A program made the translations under genes and the position numbers. A stretch of 64,000 nt of DNA from DASYKT01 sp963718105 (lineage in GTDB: Bacteria; Acidobacteriota; Blastocatellia; Pyrinomonadales; Pyrinomonadaceae), in the NCBI GenBank assembly GCA_963718105.1, contig OY970352.1, forward strand, positions 2,480,001 to 2,544,000, in the 5' to 3' direction. Shown piece by piece: positions 1-7,901 of the stretch (its first letter is position 1; each line of letters begins with the position of its first letter). Under the pieces are notes generated by a model that did no database searches, was not told the origin of the DNA, and saw nothing but the letters and a program-made list of their open reading frames with translations.

Positions 1-134
1 GTAATTGCTCGTCTGTCCAAATTATAAAAGAGTTCCCGGCAAAAGTAGAGTTTCTACCGCTAATTTTACAATTATTTTTATTGGCTTTTGGGGAGAAATT
101 ATGCTAGCGTTTTGGTTTTAACACTTTCAATTTC

Positions 135-935
135 TTATAAACTGAAACGCTCTCCCAAATACAATCTTTTAACTTCCGTATCTTCAACCAGTTCTTGGGG
201 TTTGCCTGCCCGAAAGATGCGTCCGTCCGCCATAATGTAGGCGCGGTCGGTTACGAACATAGTTTCCCGCACGTTGTGGTCCGTGATCAAAATTCCGATG
301 CCGCGCTCTTTTAAATAAATAATGATGTCCTGGATATCGTCGATCGCTTTCGGATCGATGCCGGCAAAGGGTTCATCCAGCAGAATGAACTGCGGTTCAG
401 TGGCCAGGCATCTCGCGATCTCGGTCCGCCGCCTCTCGCCGCCCGACAGGGCGTCACCGCGGGTATGGCGCACGTGGGCGATCCCGAATTCTTCCAGCAA
501 CTCTTCCAGCCGGGTAAATCTTTCCTCGCGCGTGAACTTCATCGTTTCCAGCACCGCCAGAATATTCTGCTCTGCCGTCATCCGGCGAAAGATCGAAGGT
601 TCCTGCGGTAAATAGCCCAGCCCCAATCTCGCACGCAGGTACATCGGCAGCTTTGTCACATCGCGGCCGCTCAAGGATATACTTCCTTCTTCGGAAACTT
701 CCAGGCCCGTCATCATATAGAACGTGGTCGTTTTGCCCGCGCCGTTCGCCCCTAAAAGCCCCACCACTTCGCCCGGCTCCACATAAAGGCTGACATCATC
801 CACCACCCGCCGCTTGCCGTAGGTTTTTTGCAGATGACGGGCGGCCAACGCCGTGCCGGACATATTTTCCCGCGAAAGATCATTCGCTTTGTGGCCGTTC
901 CCCGATCTGAAATTTTCTTTTGGATGCTCTGTCAC
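135..935 (-). CDS. lptB: LptB, ATPase of the LPS export ABC transporter
   Basis: Cytoplasmic ATPase that powers LptFG extraction of lipopolysaccharide from the inner membrane and its transfer to the periplasmic Lpt bridge. The 266-residue product has Walker A GANGAGKTT (62-70), signature LSGGE (163-167), Walker B ILLDEP (184-189) and the switch His of ITDH (220). LptB is normally about 240 residues; the extra ~24 polar N-terminal residues begin at a GTG, and an ATG at position 863 (MSGTALAARH) would give the usual length, so the start is uncertain. It is the last visible gene of a minus-strand run uppP-recJ-lptCA-lptB. LptF and LptG are not in the window. Family assignment is firm from motifs and from the LptC/A-like gene upstream. 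Confidence 0.95.
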   Translation of the reverse strand: MTEHPKENFRSGNGHKANDLSRENMSGTALAARHLQKTYGKRRVVDDVSLYVEPGEVVGLLGANGAGKTTTFYMMTGLEVSEEGSISLSGRDVTKLPMYLRARLGLGYLPQEPSIFRRMTAEQNILAVLETMKFTREERFTRLEELLEEFGIAHVRHTRGDALSGGERRRTEIARCLATEPQFILLDEPFAGIDPKAIDDIQDIIIYLKERGIGILITDHNVRETMFVTDRAYIMADGRIFRAGKPQELVEDTEVKRLYLGERFSL

Positions 936-949
936 TTTTTGTTTTTATA

Positions 950-1077
950 AATTCCCACTAGCTTTAGCTAGTGGGAAGAGACTAAAAAATATGTATTGTT
1001 TTTAGCCAAATGTTGTTGGGCTAAAGCCCTTTTAATGTATCCACCTCAAAACCACCAGCTAAAGCTGGTGGCAATTT
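950..1077. repeat. REPIN-like palindromic element, family A copy 1
   Basis: Two inverted arms, CCACTAGCTTTAGCTAGTGG (about 955-974) and CCAGCTAAAGCTGG (about 1054-1067), are each palindromic and flank a TTAGCC...GGCTAAAGCC core. Copies 2 and 3 lie at 35532-35663 and 48223-48363. This copy separates lptCA from lptB and could form a hairpin in the shared transcript. Confidence 0.85.
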
Positions 1078-1090
1078 AAAAAGATCGTAT

Positions 1091-1122
1091 CTATCACCTA
1101 TCACCTATCACCTATCACCTAT
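1091..1122. repeat. Heptamer tandem repeat (CTATCAC)4
   Basis: Four consecutive CTATCAC units plus a partial fifth lie just downstream of the lptCA stop codon. They are a low-copy 7-bp tandem repeat in the lptCA-lptB junction. Confidence 0.85.
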
Positions 1123-1132
1123 TCCTTCATCA

Positions 1133-3844
1133 CTACGGTTTCTTTACCTTGTAAACCGAACGCGTTCTGTTCGGCGTAGACGATTTTGTGCTGCCTTCAT
1201 TGATAACACGATTTTCCCGTTTATAGATAGTCAACTGCGCGCCCTGGGTCGAACCTTCTTCGGCGGATTCGACGGAGGCCGGGTTGCCGCGCAAAATAAA
1301 CGCATCCTGGGCGGCGTCATATTGCGCCCAATCGCCGGTGGCTTTTTTCCCCGGTTGTGTTATATGCACGCTGCGCTCAACGGTCATTCGCGACAGGTCG
1401 TTGTTTTGGGTGAGATAGATATCGGCATTTCCCGCCATGATGCGGTCGGTGCCCTGCCTGATATCGACCTTGTCTGCATACTGTAAAAGCTTACCTTCAT
1501 CCGAATACGTGATCTGCTCCGCCGAGGCATAGACAGGCACATTCGATTCTTTCCCGTTATCGGTGCGCTTGGCATTGTAAAGCACGCTCTGGACCTTGCC
1601 GTTCCCATTCATGCGCTTTGTTTTTTGCGATAACACCAACTGGTCGGCCCGGACGTAATTGTTTTCCTGCCACGCCCGCGCATTTCCCGCATAAACTCCG
1701 ACCTCGGTCTGATGGTCAAACTCCGCGCGGTCGGCGGTGATAAAGACCGGCGCTTGCGCGTTCATGAACGGCGTCGCGCCATCGGTTTGTTTTTGGCTGT
1801 AATAGGTCGTGCTGACCTTATTGCGAAAATACGATTTTTTACCGCGCGTGTCCCAATCGATCTCGCCGCCGCGAACGCGCGCTTTCGAATCCCAAACCAT
1901 CGGTTCGCCACCGCGCAGCCGCACCGTTTCATCGGCGGCAGTATAACTGATCGTATCAGCCGTGCCGCGCCGATCGTTCTCGCTGAATTTTGCCGCGCCC
2001 GCCGCATCGAAACGCTCGACGTCCTGCGACTTCTGGTTAAAATTGGCGGTCAATCTGGCTGCGGTTAATGTTCGCACACCGCGCTCTTCCGAAGGCTGCG
2101 TCGGCTTCATCGTCACTTTAGGTTTACCGTTGGCAATGCAGGTTTTCGCGATGTTGCCCGCCGCGTAAAAATCGCAGTCAAAGCGGTCCGCGTTCACGGT
2201 GGAATAATAATTTTCCGGCGCGGCCTTTTGCGGCTCTACATAAAGCTCTGCGTTGCCGATGGCTTCGGTCCTGGTCAGATCTTTACCGCTTGCGTTCCAG
2301 AAAGTTTTTACGCTGTCGGCCGTCAATTTTTTATTAGACGCTTTCGGGTCGCCATTGTTTGGTCCGTTCGGTGCTGACATCGTCACGACGGTCCGGCCTC
2401 CGGTGGTCATTTCTTTGACCACACTCTGATCGCCGTTTTGCCGGAACAGCACTTCCAGGGAATTCGGCGCATTTAGAGTAACTTGCGAATAATCTTCCGG
2501 TTTTAAAGGGGTCAGCGTTACCGAGGAATTTCCCTTCGAGGTCATTTTTTGCAGCACGGCTTTACCCGCCGATTGAGCAAAGAGCAGCACCAGCGAATCC
2601 GTTGAATTAAGCTTTACATTCGTATCCGCGTTGTCACTCTTCACGGCGACGTTTCCCGTCGCGACCGCGTTTTCCATCTGCTGGCCCGGGCCGAATAAAA
2701 CGGTCATCTGGTTAGAATTGACCTCGGTTTGGCGGTCGGTGTTCGCGGTTTTCAGATAAGCGTTTCCCTTTACCACGCCGTTCTTGAGCTTTTTGTCGGC
2801 GGTCAGATCGGCGGTGATGGTGTCGCCTTTTATCAGGTCGCTGCCCTGCGTGATCTCGGCGCCGCCGTTTAGGAAAACCTTTCCTTCCTTCAAAAAGTAA
2901 GTGGCTTCGGCGGAGTGGATCGCCATCGGATCGCTGATGATGGAAACGTTTTCCGCCAGATCGATCCTTTCGATCTCTTTAACAAAATAGGCGACCGCCC
3001 GCGCGGCCTTTATCTCGGTCGGTTTTGAACCCACCTGCCCGTTATTAGACGAACCGGCCCCATTAGCTGGAGTGATGTTTACCTGAACGCCGTCGTATAA
3101 ATCTATTTTTCCCGGCTCCTGCCAAATAGTAGCGCGGCCGGCGAGGACTTTTGCGCGCTCGTAATCTCCGCCCCCGATCCCCGGCAGGGCCGTTTCGCCC
3201 CCTTCTGACGAAGCATCCGTTTTATCCGTCTTGACCGATTCGACCTCGACGTTTTGCAAAAGCTCCAGTTTCTTTTCTCTGATACTAAGCTTTGCGCCCA
3301 GGGCTTTGCCGGAAACATTTTCGCGGCTAAAATTCACCACGTCTTCACTCGTCGCGGTCTCTTCCGCGCGGTTATAAGAAATTTGCTCGGTCTGGATCTT
3401 CAGCCCGTCATGCGTTTCGATATTCACCGCGCCAAAAAAATGCGCGTTAAAATTTTTCGGATCGCCGTTGATCGGCACATAAACACCCTTCGCCGCCGAG
3501 ATCCGGTCGGTCTTCTCGCCTTCCGAATAAAGCTCGAGATGAACGTTTTCCAGTTCCTGGTGCTGATCGGCAAAGGTCGTCGCGCGGTCGGCGCTGATGT
3601 AATATTTGGCGACACCGTCTTCGGTCTCACGCCGTTCATAACCTTCCACCACCGCCACTACGTCTTTCGATAATTTTGCCAGTTCGCTCTTTAGATGAAA
3701 GTCGGGTTTCGTCCGCGCGCGGTAAAACCCTACCCCGACAAAAAGCAGGGTCACGGCCAGCCCGCCGATCGCGAGAATGCGGACCACCAGCGGCAGCCGG
3801 GCGCGCAACTCCAGTAAACTGACTTTTTTACGGTGATTTTCCAT
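1133..3844 (-). CDS. Giant LptC/LptA (OstA)-like LPS transport protein
   Basis: A 903-residue protein with one N-terminal membrane anchor (about residues 18-40), then an LptC-like region (about 55-190), followed by many OstA/LptA-like beta-jellyroll stretches to the C-terminus. Recurring signatures are ADRATTF, AEATYFLKEGKVFLNG, ADRAEFDHQTEVGVY and AEQITYSDEGKLLQYADKV. Classical LptC and LptA are each under 200 residues and separate, so this single chain could provide both the inner-membrane docking unit and several units of the periplasmic LPS bridge; that architecture is inferred. It lies directly upstream of lptB and 87 bp downstream of recJ. The ATG at 3844 precedes the basic residues that flank the anchor helix. 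Long fused OstA proteins are plausible for Acidobacteriota. Confidence 0.85.
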   Translation of the reverse strand: MENHRKKVSLLELRARLPLVVRILAIGGLAVTLLFVGVGFYRARTKPDFHLKSELAKLSKDVVAVVEGYERRETEDGVAKYYISADRATTFADQHQELENVHLELYSEGEKTDRISAAKGVYVPINGDPKNFNAHFFGAVNIETHDGLKIQTEQISYNRAEETATSEDVVNFSRENVSGKALGAKLSIREKKLELLQNVEVESVKTDKTDASSEGGETALPGIGGGDYERAKVLAGRATIWQEPGKIDLYDGVQVNITPANGAGSSNNGQVGSKPTEIKAARAVAYFVKEIERIDLAENVSIISDPMAIHSAEATYFLKEGKVFLNGGAEITQGSDLIKGDTITADLTADKKLKNGVVKGNAYLKTANTDRQTEVNSNQMTVLFGPGQQMENAVATGNVAVKSDNADTNVKLNSTDSLVLLFAQSAGKAVLQKMTSKGNSSVTLTPLKPEDYSQVTLNAPNSLEVLFRQNGDQSVVKEMTTGGRTVVTMSAPNGPNNGDPKASNKKLTADSVKTFWNASGKDLTRTEAIGNAELYVEPQKAAPENYYSTVNADRFDCDFYAAGNIAKTCIANGKPKVTMKPTQPSEERGVRTLTAARLTANFNQKSQDVERFDAAGAAKFSENDRRGTADTISYTAADETVRLRGGEPMVWDSKARVRGGEIDWDTRGKKSYFRNKVSTTYYSQKQTDGATPFMNAQAPVFITADRAEFDHQTEVGVYAGNARAWQENNYVRADQLVLSQKTKRMNGNGKVQSVLYNAKRTDNGKESNVPVYASAEQITYSDEGKLLQYADKVDIRQGTDRIMAGNADIYLTQNNDLSRMTVERSVHITQPGKKATGDWAQYDAAQDAFILRGNPASVESAEEGSTQGAQLTIYKRENRVINEGSTKSSTPNRTRSVYKVKKP

Positions 3845-3854
3845 AAAAGCAGAT

Positions 3855-3928
3855 GCCAGATATTAGATGTCAGAGATTAGTAAAAACAGGTGCTCTGACT
3901 AACCTCTGACATCTAATATCTGACATCT
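3855..3928. repeat. Near-perfect inverted repeat in the recJ-lptCA junction
   Basis: Arms AGATATTAGATGTCAGAG and CTCTGACATCTAATATCT pair perfectly, and a further TTAGT/ACTAA extends the stem past one mismatch. The word GATGTCAGA recurs within the arms. The element fills almost the whole gap between recJ and lptCA and belongs to the operon-junction class discussed in the findings. Confidence 0.85.
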
Positions 3929-3931
3929 ATT

Positions 3932-5635
3932 TTAACTTCTTATATCTTCGACAACCAATTGCAGCCGCTGATTTCCATTCCAGGTGTTTATTTCGGGTGA
4001 ATATGCAATTTCAACTTTTTGCCCCGGCCGCAGGTCTTTTTCATCGGCCAGCTCTACGCCGTTCCACCAAATGGCCTCAAACTTTTTGCCGCTTTTGTCC
4101 TTCAGACGAAGCTTTAGATGCTTTTCTTTCATTATCAGCGGCTCTTCGGCCACGATCAGGTCGCGGGTGATAAAGACCGGGCGCGGATTTCCCTGTCCGA
4201 AAGGCTCCATCACTTTCAACTGGTAAACCAGATCGATGGACAATGATTTAGGCGTCAGCAGCGCGTCGATCTTAACTTCCGGGATCAGGTCGTCTTCCGA
4301 CAAATTTTCCATCGCGTGGCGGTTCAGGCGTTCGCGCAGAAGCTGTATATTTTCCGCCTTTATTTTCATTCCCGCCGCCGCCGCGTGTCCGCCGAATTGC
4401 TCAAAAAGTTCCGCGCAGGTTTCCAGCCCGTCGAGCAAATGGTAGTTTTTGATGCTTCGCGCCGACCCGTGCCCGATGCCTTCTTCCAGCGATATGACCA
4501 CGCTCGGGCGATGGACGCGTTCCGATATCTTTGACGCGGCGAGCCCGATCACACCGCGATGCCAGCCTTCGCCGGCAACTACCACCAAATGGCTCTGGCT
4601 CTCGCTGCCGCCTTTTTCGATATATTCCAGCAGCGCGAGTTCCGTGATCTCTTTTTGCACCTGCTGGCGGTCGCGGTTGCGCGTGTTCAATATCTCGGCC
4701 ATCTTGCGCGCTTCGTCAAAATCTTCGCATTCCAGTAATTCGACCACGACCTTGGCGACGTCCATCCGCCCGGCGGCATTGATGCGCGGCGCGATGCGAA
4801 AGCCGATGTCGTAGACCGTCATCTCCGAGTGGCAATCCGAGACATCCATCAACGCCCGCAAGCCCAGATTTTTTGTCCTCTGCAGGTCTTTTAAACCGAG
4901 GGCGACGATCGCCCGATTTTCGCCGGTCAGTTTCATCATATCGGCGATCGTTCCGATGGCGGCCACTTTCAAAAAATCGGGGACGAGATCGTCGCGGCCT
5001 TTTTCGCGCAGCAAAGCATGCGCCATCTTGAACGCTACCCCGACGCCCGCCAGGTTCTTGTCCGGATATTCACAGCCCGCCTGGTTGGGATTCACCACCG
5101 CAAACGCCACCGGGTTGCCATGCGTGCCATCGGAAAGATGGTGATCGGTCACGATCACATCCATCCCGTTAGCCTGTGCCCAGGCGATCGGCTCAAAGGC
5201 GCGCGCGCCGCAATCCACCGTTATCACCAGCGAAAATCCGTCATTTTTTGCTTCTTCCAGCGCGGGTATATTCAGCCCGTAGCCTTCGGTAAAACGATGC
5301 GGGACGTGAAAACCGGTTTCGGCGCCAAGCGCACCCAGCGCGCTGCGCAAAAGCGCGGTCCCGGTCGTACCGTCCACGTCATAATCTCCCCAGATCAGAA
5401 TTTTTTCTTTGTTTTCGATCGCCAGGAGAACACGCTCGACCGCCTCTTTCATTCCTTTTAATAAATAGGGCTCGTGAAGCTGATCAAGAGAAGGGTTCAG
5501 AAATTTGCGTGCCGTCGCCAGGTCTCCGTAGCCGCGCGCGATCAGCAGCGCGGCGACCAAAGGCGTAACTTTGAGTTCGCCGGCAAGCTCATTTACCTTA
5601 CCGGCCTCATGTTTTTGGATCGTCCACCTTTTCAT
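3932..5635 (-). CDS. recJ: Single-stranded-DNA-specific exonuclease RecJ
   Basis: 5'-3' single-strand DNA exonuclease acting in RecFOR recombination, mismatch repair and base-excision repair. The 567-residue length is normal. The DHH phosphoesterase core is visible as DYDVDG (84-89), VDCG (140-143) and TDHH (163-166), followed by the DHHA1 region with FGGHAAAAG (about 415) and a C-terminal OB-like domain. The ATG at 5635 begins MKRWTIQKHE, which fits RecJ N-termini. It lies between uppP and lptCA on the same strand, probably co-transcribed, and both flanking junctions are occupied by inverted repeats. Confidence 0.96.
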   Translation of the reverse strand: MKRWTIQKHEAGKVNELAGELKVTPLVAALLIARGYGDLATARKFLNPSLDQLHEPYLLKGMKEAVERVLLAIENKEKILIWGDYDVDGTTGTALLRSALGALGAETGFHVPHRFTEGYGLNIPALEEAKNDGFSLVITVDCGARAFEPIAWAQANGMDVIVTDHHLSDGTHGNPVAFAVVNPNQAGCEYPDKNLAGVGVAFKMAHALLREKGRDDLVPDFLKVAAIGTIADMMKLTGENRAIVALGLKDLQRTKNLGLRALMDVSDCHSEMTVYDIGFRIAPRINAAGRMDVAKVVVELLECEDFDEARKMAEILNTRNRDRQQVQKEITELALLEYIEKGGSESQSHLVVVAGEGWHRGVIGLAASKISERVHRPSVVISLEEGIGHGSARSIKNYHLLDGLETCAELFEQFGGHAAAAGMKIKAENIQLLRERLNRHAMENLSEDDLIPEVKIDALLTPKSLSIDLVYQLKVMEPFGQGNPRPVFITRDLIVAEEPLIMKEKHLKLRLKDKSGKKFEAIWWNGVELADEKDLRPGQKVEIAYSPEINTWNGNQRLQLVVEDIRS

Positions 5636-5640
5636 AAAAT

Positions 5641-5857
5641 CAGGGAGTCTTTAGAGTTAATAGAGTTCATTGAGTTCGTAGAGTTCGTAGGGTTAATAGA
5701 GTTCGTTGAGTTGATAGAGTTTATAGAGTCTGAGCACACTGTGGTGTTAATGACGTCAATAGACTCAACGAACTCTATTAACTCAATAAACTCTATTAAC
5801 TCTATTAACTCTATTAACTCTACGAACTCTACGAACTCTATCAACTCTACGAACTCT
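5641..5857. repeat. Long inverted repeat built of degenerate 9-bp units
   Basis: About 200 bp consist almost entirely of 9-bp units such as GAGTTCGTA, GAGTTAATA and GAGTTTATA on the left and their complements (AACTCTATT, AACTCTACG) on the right, with a short non-repeat centre near 5730-5755. The RNA could fold into a long hairpin. It spans the uppP-recJ gap exactly, starting beside the recJ start and ending at the uppP stop. Open frames through it (INSTNS/EFIELI repeats) are artefacts of the 9-bp periodicity. Confidence 0.9.
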
Positions 5858-6747
5858 TAGCCTTGTGCCGCAATTATCCCAAACGATATCAGCGCAATGA
5901 TCAGGCCCGCCAAAGCTAATCTATATATGATGAAAATAGTAGTGGTATGAGTTCGCAGAAATCTCATCAGGAACCAGATGGAAAGATAGCCGACGATGGC
6001 TGAAACCGCCACGCTCACTCCCAGCGCGGTAAAATCTTCTTTCGGCAGCATTTCCCAGGCTTCTTTTAATTCGAGCAGGCCGCTGGCGGTGATCGCCGGT
6101 ATCGAAAGCAGGAATGAAAAACGCGCGGCGGTTTCACGTTTCTGCCCGGCAAAAAGGCCGCCCATGATCGTCGAACCGGAGCGGCTCGCGCCCGGCAGCA
6201 GCGCCAGCACCTGTGAGAATCCCACTATCAAAGCATCGGCAATACCAAGCCTGGAAATGTCTTTTCGCTGCGAGCCCATCTTTTCCGCCAGAAATAAAAG
6301 AACGGAAATGGCGATCAGCATGGTCACCATCACCCAGAGGTTTTTGGTAAATGGCCCTTCGATCGATTTTTTCAGCAGCAATCCGACCGTGCCGATCGGG
6401 ATCGACCCGATTATTATCAGCCAGCCGAGCCAGGCTTCATCCGAAAGCCACATCGGCCGGACGCCGCGCGTGCCCGAATACCGGTTTCCCCGCCGGCGGG
6501 TTATCGCCGCCCAGTGGTCGCCGATAAAAGCGCCCGCGATGCTGAAGATGTCAGAGGCAAAGTACACGAAAACCGCCAGCAGCGTACCGAGCTGGATGAC
6601 GGCAATAGTCGCCGTCACCTTTTGCGGATCGCCGTCGTAAAGGCCCGTAAACCGGCTGGCCAGAACAAGGTGCGCAGTCGAGCTGATCGGAATAAATTCA
6701 GTCAGGCCCTGAACTATACCGAGAATAATGGCTTGTAGAATGTTCAT
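5857..6747 (-). CDS. uppP: Undecaprenyl-diphosphate phosphatase UppP (BacA)
   Basis: Integral membrane phosphatase that recycles undecaprenyl diphosphate to the monophosphate carrier used for peptidoglycan and O-antigen precursors. The 296-residue protein shows the two conserved motifs: GLTEFIPISSTAH (about 14-26) and PGASRSGSTI (about 188-197), with about eight hydrophobic helices. A basic insertion (RRRGNRYSGTRG) sits between helices near residue 85-95. It is the first gene of the minus-strand envelope cluster, with recJ and the lpt genes downstream. Confidence 0.96.
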   Translation of the reverse strand: MNILQAIILGIVQGLTEFIPISSTAHLVLASRFTGLYDGDPQKVTATIAVIQLGTLLAVFVYFASDIFSIAGAFIGDHWAAITRRRGNRYSGTRGVRPMWLSDEAWLGWLIIIGSIPIGTVGLLLKKSIEGPFTKNLWVMVTMLIAISVLLFLAEKMGSQRKDISRLGIADALIVGFSQVLALLPGASRSGSTIMGGLFAGQKRETAARFSFLLSIPAITASGLLELKEAWEMLPKEDFTALGVSVAVSAIVGYLSIWFLMRFLRTHTTTIFIIYRLALAGLIIALISFGIIAAQG

Positions 6748-6806
6748 CGGATATAAAGATGTCTAAAGCTAATAATACTTTAAGGTAAGTTTAGAGTCCA
6801 CATACT

Positions 6807-6918
6807 GGGAGCGCGGACGTCCCGTCCGCAGCGAGCGCCACGCGCTCGAAAAAAAGATCTCTTTTTACACAGCTTTAGGCTGCGCCGCAGCCTTTGCGGA
6901 CGGGACGTCCGCGCTCCA
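6807..6918. repeat. GC-rich inverted pair, family B copy 1
   Basis: GGGAGCGCGGACGTCCCGTC at the left and its inverted partner GACGGGACGTCCGCGCTCC at the right enclose about 65 bp with internal hairpins. Related copies with different inner words are at 27189, 30561, 34379, 37734 and 39299. This one lies between the SDR gene and uppP. Confidence 0.85.
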
Positions 6919-6923
6919 ATTAA

Positions 6924-7685
6924 CTATTCCCGGAAATTCGCTCCGCCGGCGATCCGGTCATAGAGCCAGATCGGAAAGAAATTTCCCGCCCGCACCAGCG
7001 TCGAAAGCGGAAACGGAAAGGCGGCCGACTTCTTTTTCTTTTCGATGATACCGAGGATCTTTTTCACGCCGTCATCGAGTTCCATCAGAAAAGGCATTTT
7101 ATTTTCGCGGCCGGCGGTGAGCGGGGTTTTGATAAAGCCGGGGTGGATGATCGTTATATCGACGCCGCTTCCGCGCAGATCAAGCCTCAAACTTTCAAAA
7201 AAATTCGAAACGCCTGCCTTGCTGGCGCAATAAGCTGACGACCGCGGCAGCCCGCGATAACCCGCGAGGCTTGAGATGGCGACCATTTGCCCCTTGCGCC
7301 GCTCGATCATCTGCGGCAGCACGGCGCCAACGGAATTGACCGCTCCAATTAAATTTACGTTGATGATCTGCGTGGCCTTTGCGATATCCAGATCGCGCGC
7401 ATCGGCCGAACCGCCGATCCCCGCGTTCGCGATCATAATATCGATATGTCCAAACTCCGCGCGAAATTCGTCCGCGGCTTTTTTTACCGCATCGGCCGTC
7501 GTCACATCCGCGGCAAAAACACGCGCCGTCCCTCCCAGCTCCGCGCATCGCTGGGCGAGATCATCCAGCACATCTTCGCGCCGCGCCAGCAACCCCAAAG
7601 TCGCGCCCCGCTTGGCCATTTCAATCGCGAGACCTTCGCCAATACCGCTGGATGCGCCAGTGAGAAATATGGTCTTACCCTTCAT
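6924..7685 (-). CDS. Short-chain dehydrogenase/reductase (SDR)
   Basis: Classical SDR of 253 residues with a Rossmann fold that binds NAD(P). The cofactor motif TGASSGIG lies at residues 9-16, the NAG motif in ANAGIG, a catalytic Ser in ISSLAGYRG, and the active pair in YCASK (about 154-158). The C-terminal tail is hydrophobic and positively charged, as in SDRs that act on lipophilic substrates, but the substrate cannot be told from sequence. It lies between RNase J and uppP on the same strand, with palindromic repeats on both sides, so it may be transcribed alone. Confidence 0.92.
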   Translation of the reverse strand: MKGKTIFLTGASSGIGEGLAIEMAKRGATLGLLARREDVLDDLAQRCAELGGTARVFAADVTTADAVKKAADEFRAEFGHIDIMIANAGIGGSADARDLDIAKATQIINVNLIGAVNSVGAVLPQMIERRKGQMVAISSLAGYRGLPRSSAYCASKAGVSNFFESLRLDLRGSGVDITIIHPGFIKTPLTAGRENKMPFLMELDDGVKKILGIIEKKKKSAAFPFPLSTLVRAGNFFPIWLYDRIAGGANFRE

Positions 7686-7743
7686 AATTGAAAATTGAGG
7701 ATGGAAACGGCGTTGCTTATAAATGAAAACGGATGACCATCGT

Positions 7744-7868
7744 GATGAAGTCAGAACCGGGAACGCAGTGACCGGGTTCTTATCAAACGAGTCACATGCG
7801 TCTGTTTTTTCGCTACACTCATTACCCGGTCACTACGTTCCCGGTTCTGACCCGTTGCTTTTGACTTC
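7744..7868. repeat. Inverted repeat, family D copy 1
   Basis: GTCAGAACCGGGAACG followed by AGTGACCGGG (left, about 7750-7776) is matched by CCCGGTCACT and CGTTCCCGGTTCTGAC (right, about 7825-7851), with outer GAAGTCA/TGACTTC continuing the stem. A half copy occurs at about 44808-44840. It lies between the SDR gene and RNase J. Confidence 0.85.
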
Positions 7869-7901
7869 AGCAGTATTTATGTGCAACGACAGTTTAATTC
7901 A

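Noticed and set aside
81..105. TTGGC...TATGCT as a sigma54 promoter near the window start
   Set aside because: The GG and GC elements are 18 bp apart rather than 10.
5474..5860. Open frames on both strands through the uppP-recJ gap with INSTNS / EFIELI repeats
   Set aside because: They follow the 9-bp unit periodicity of the inverted repeat and have no RBS, so they are artefacts.
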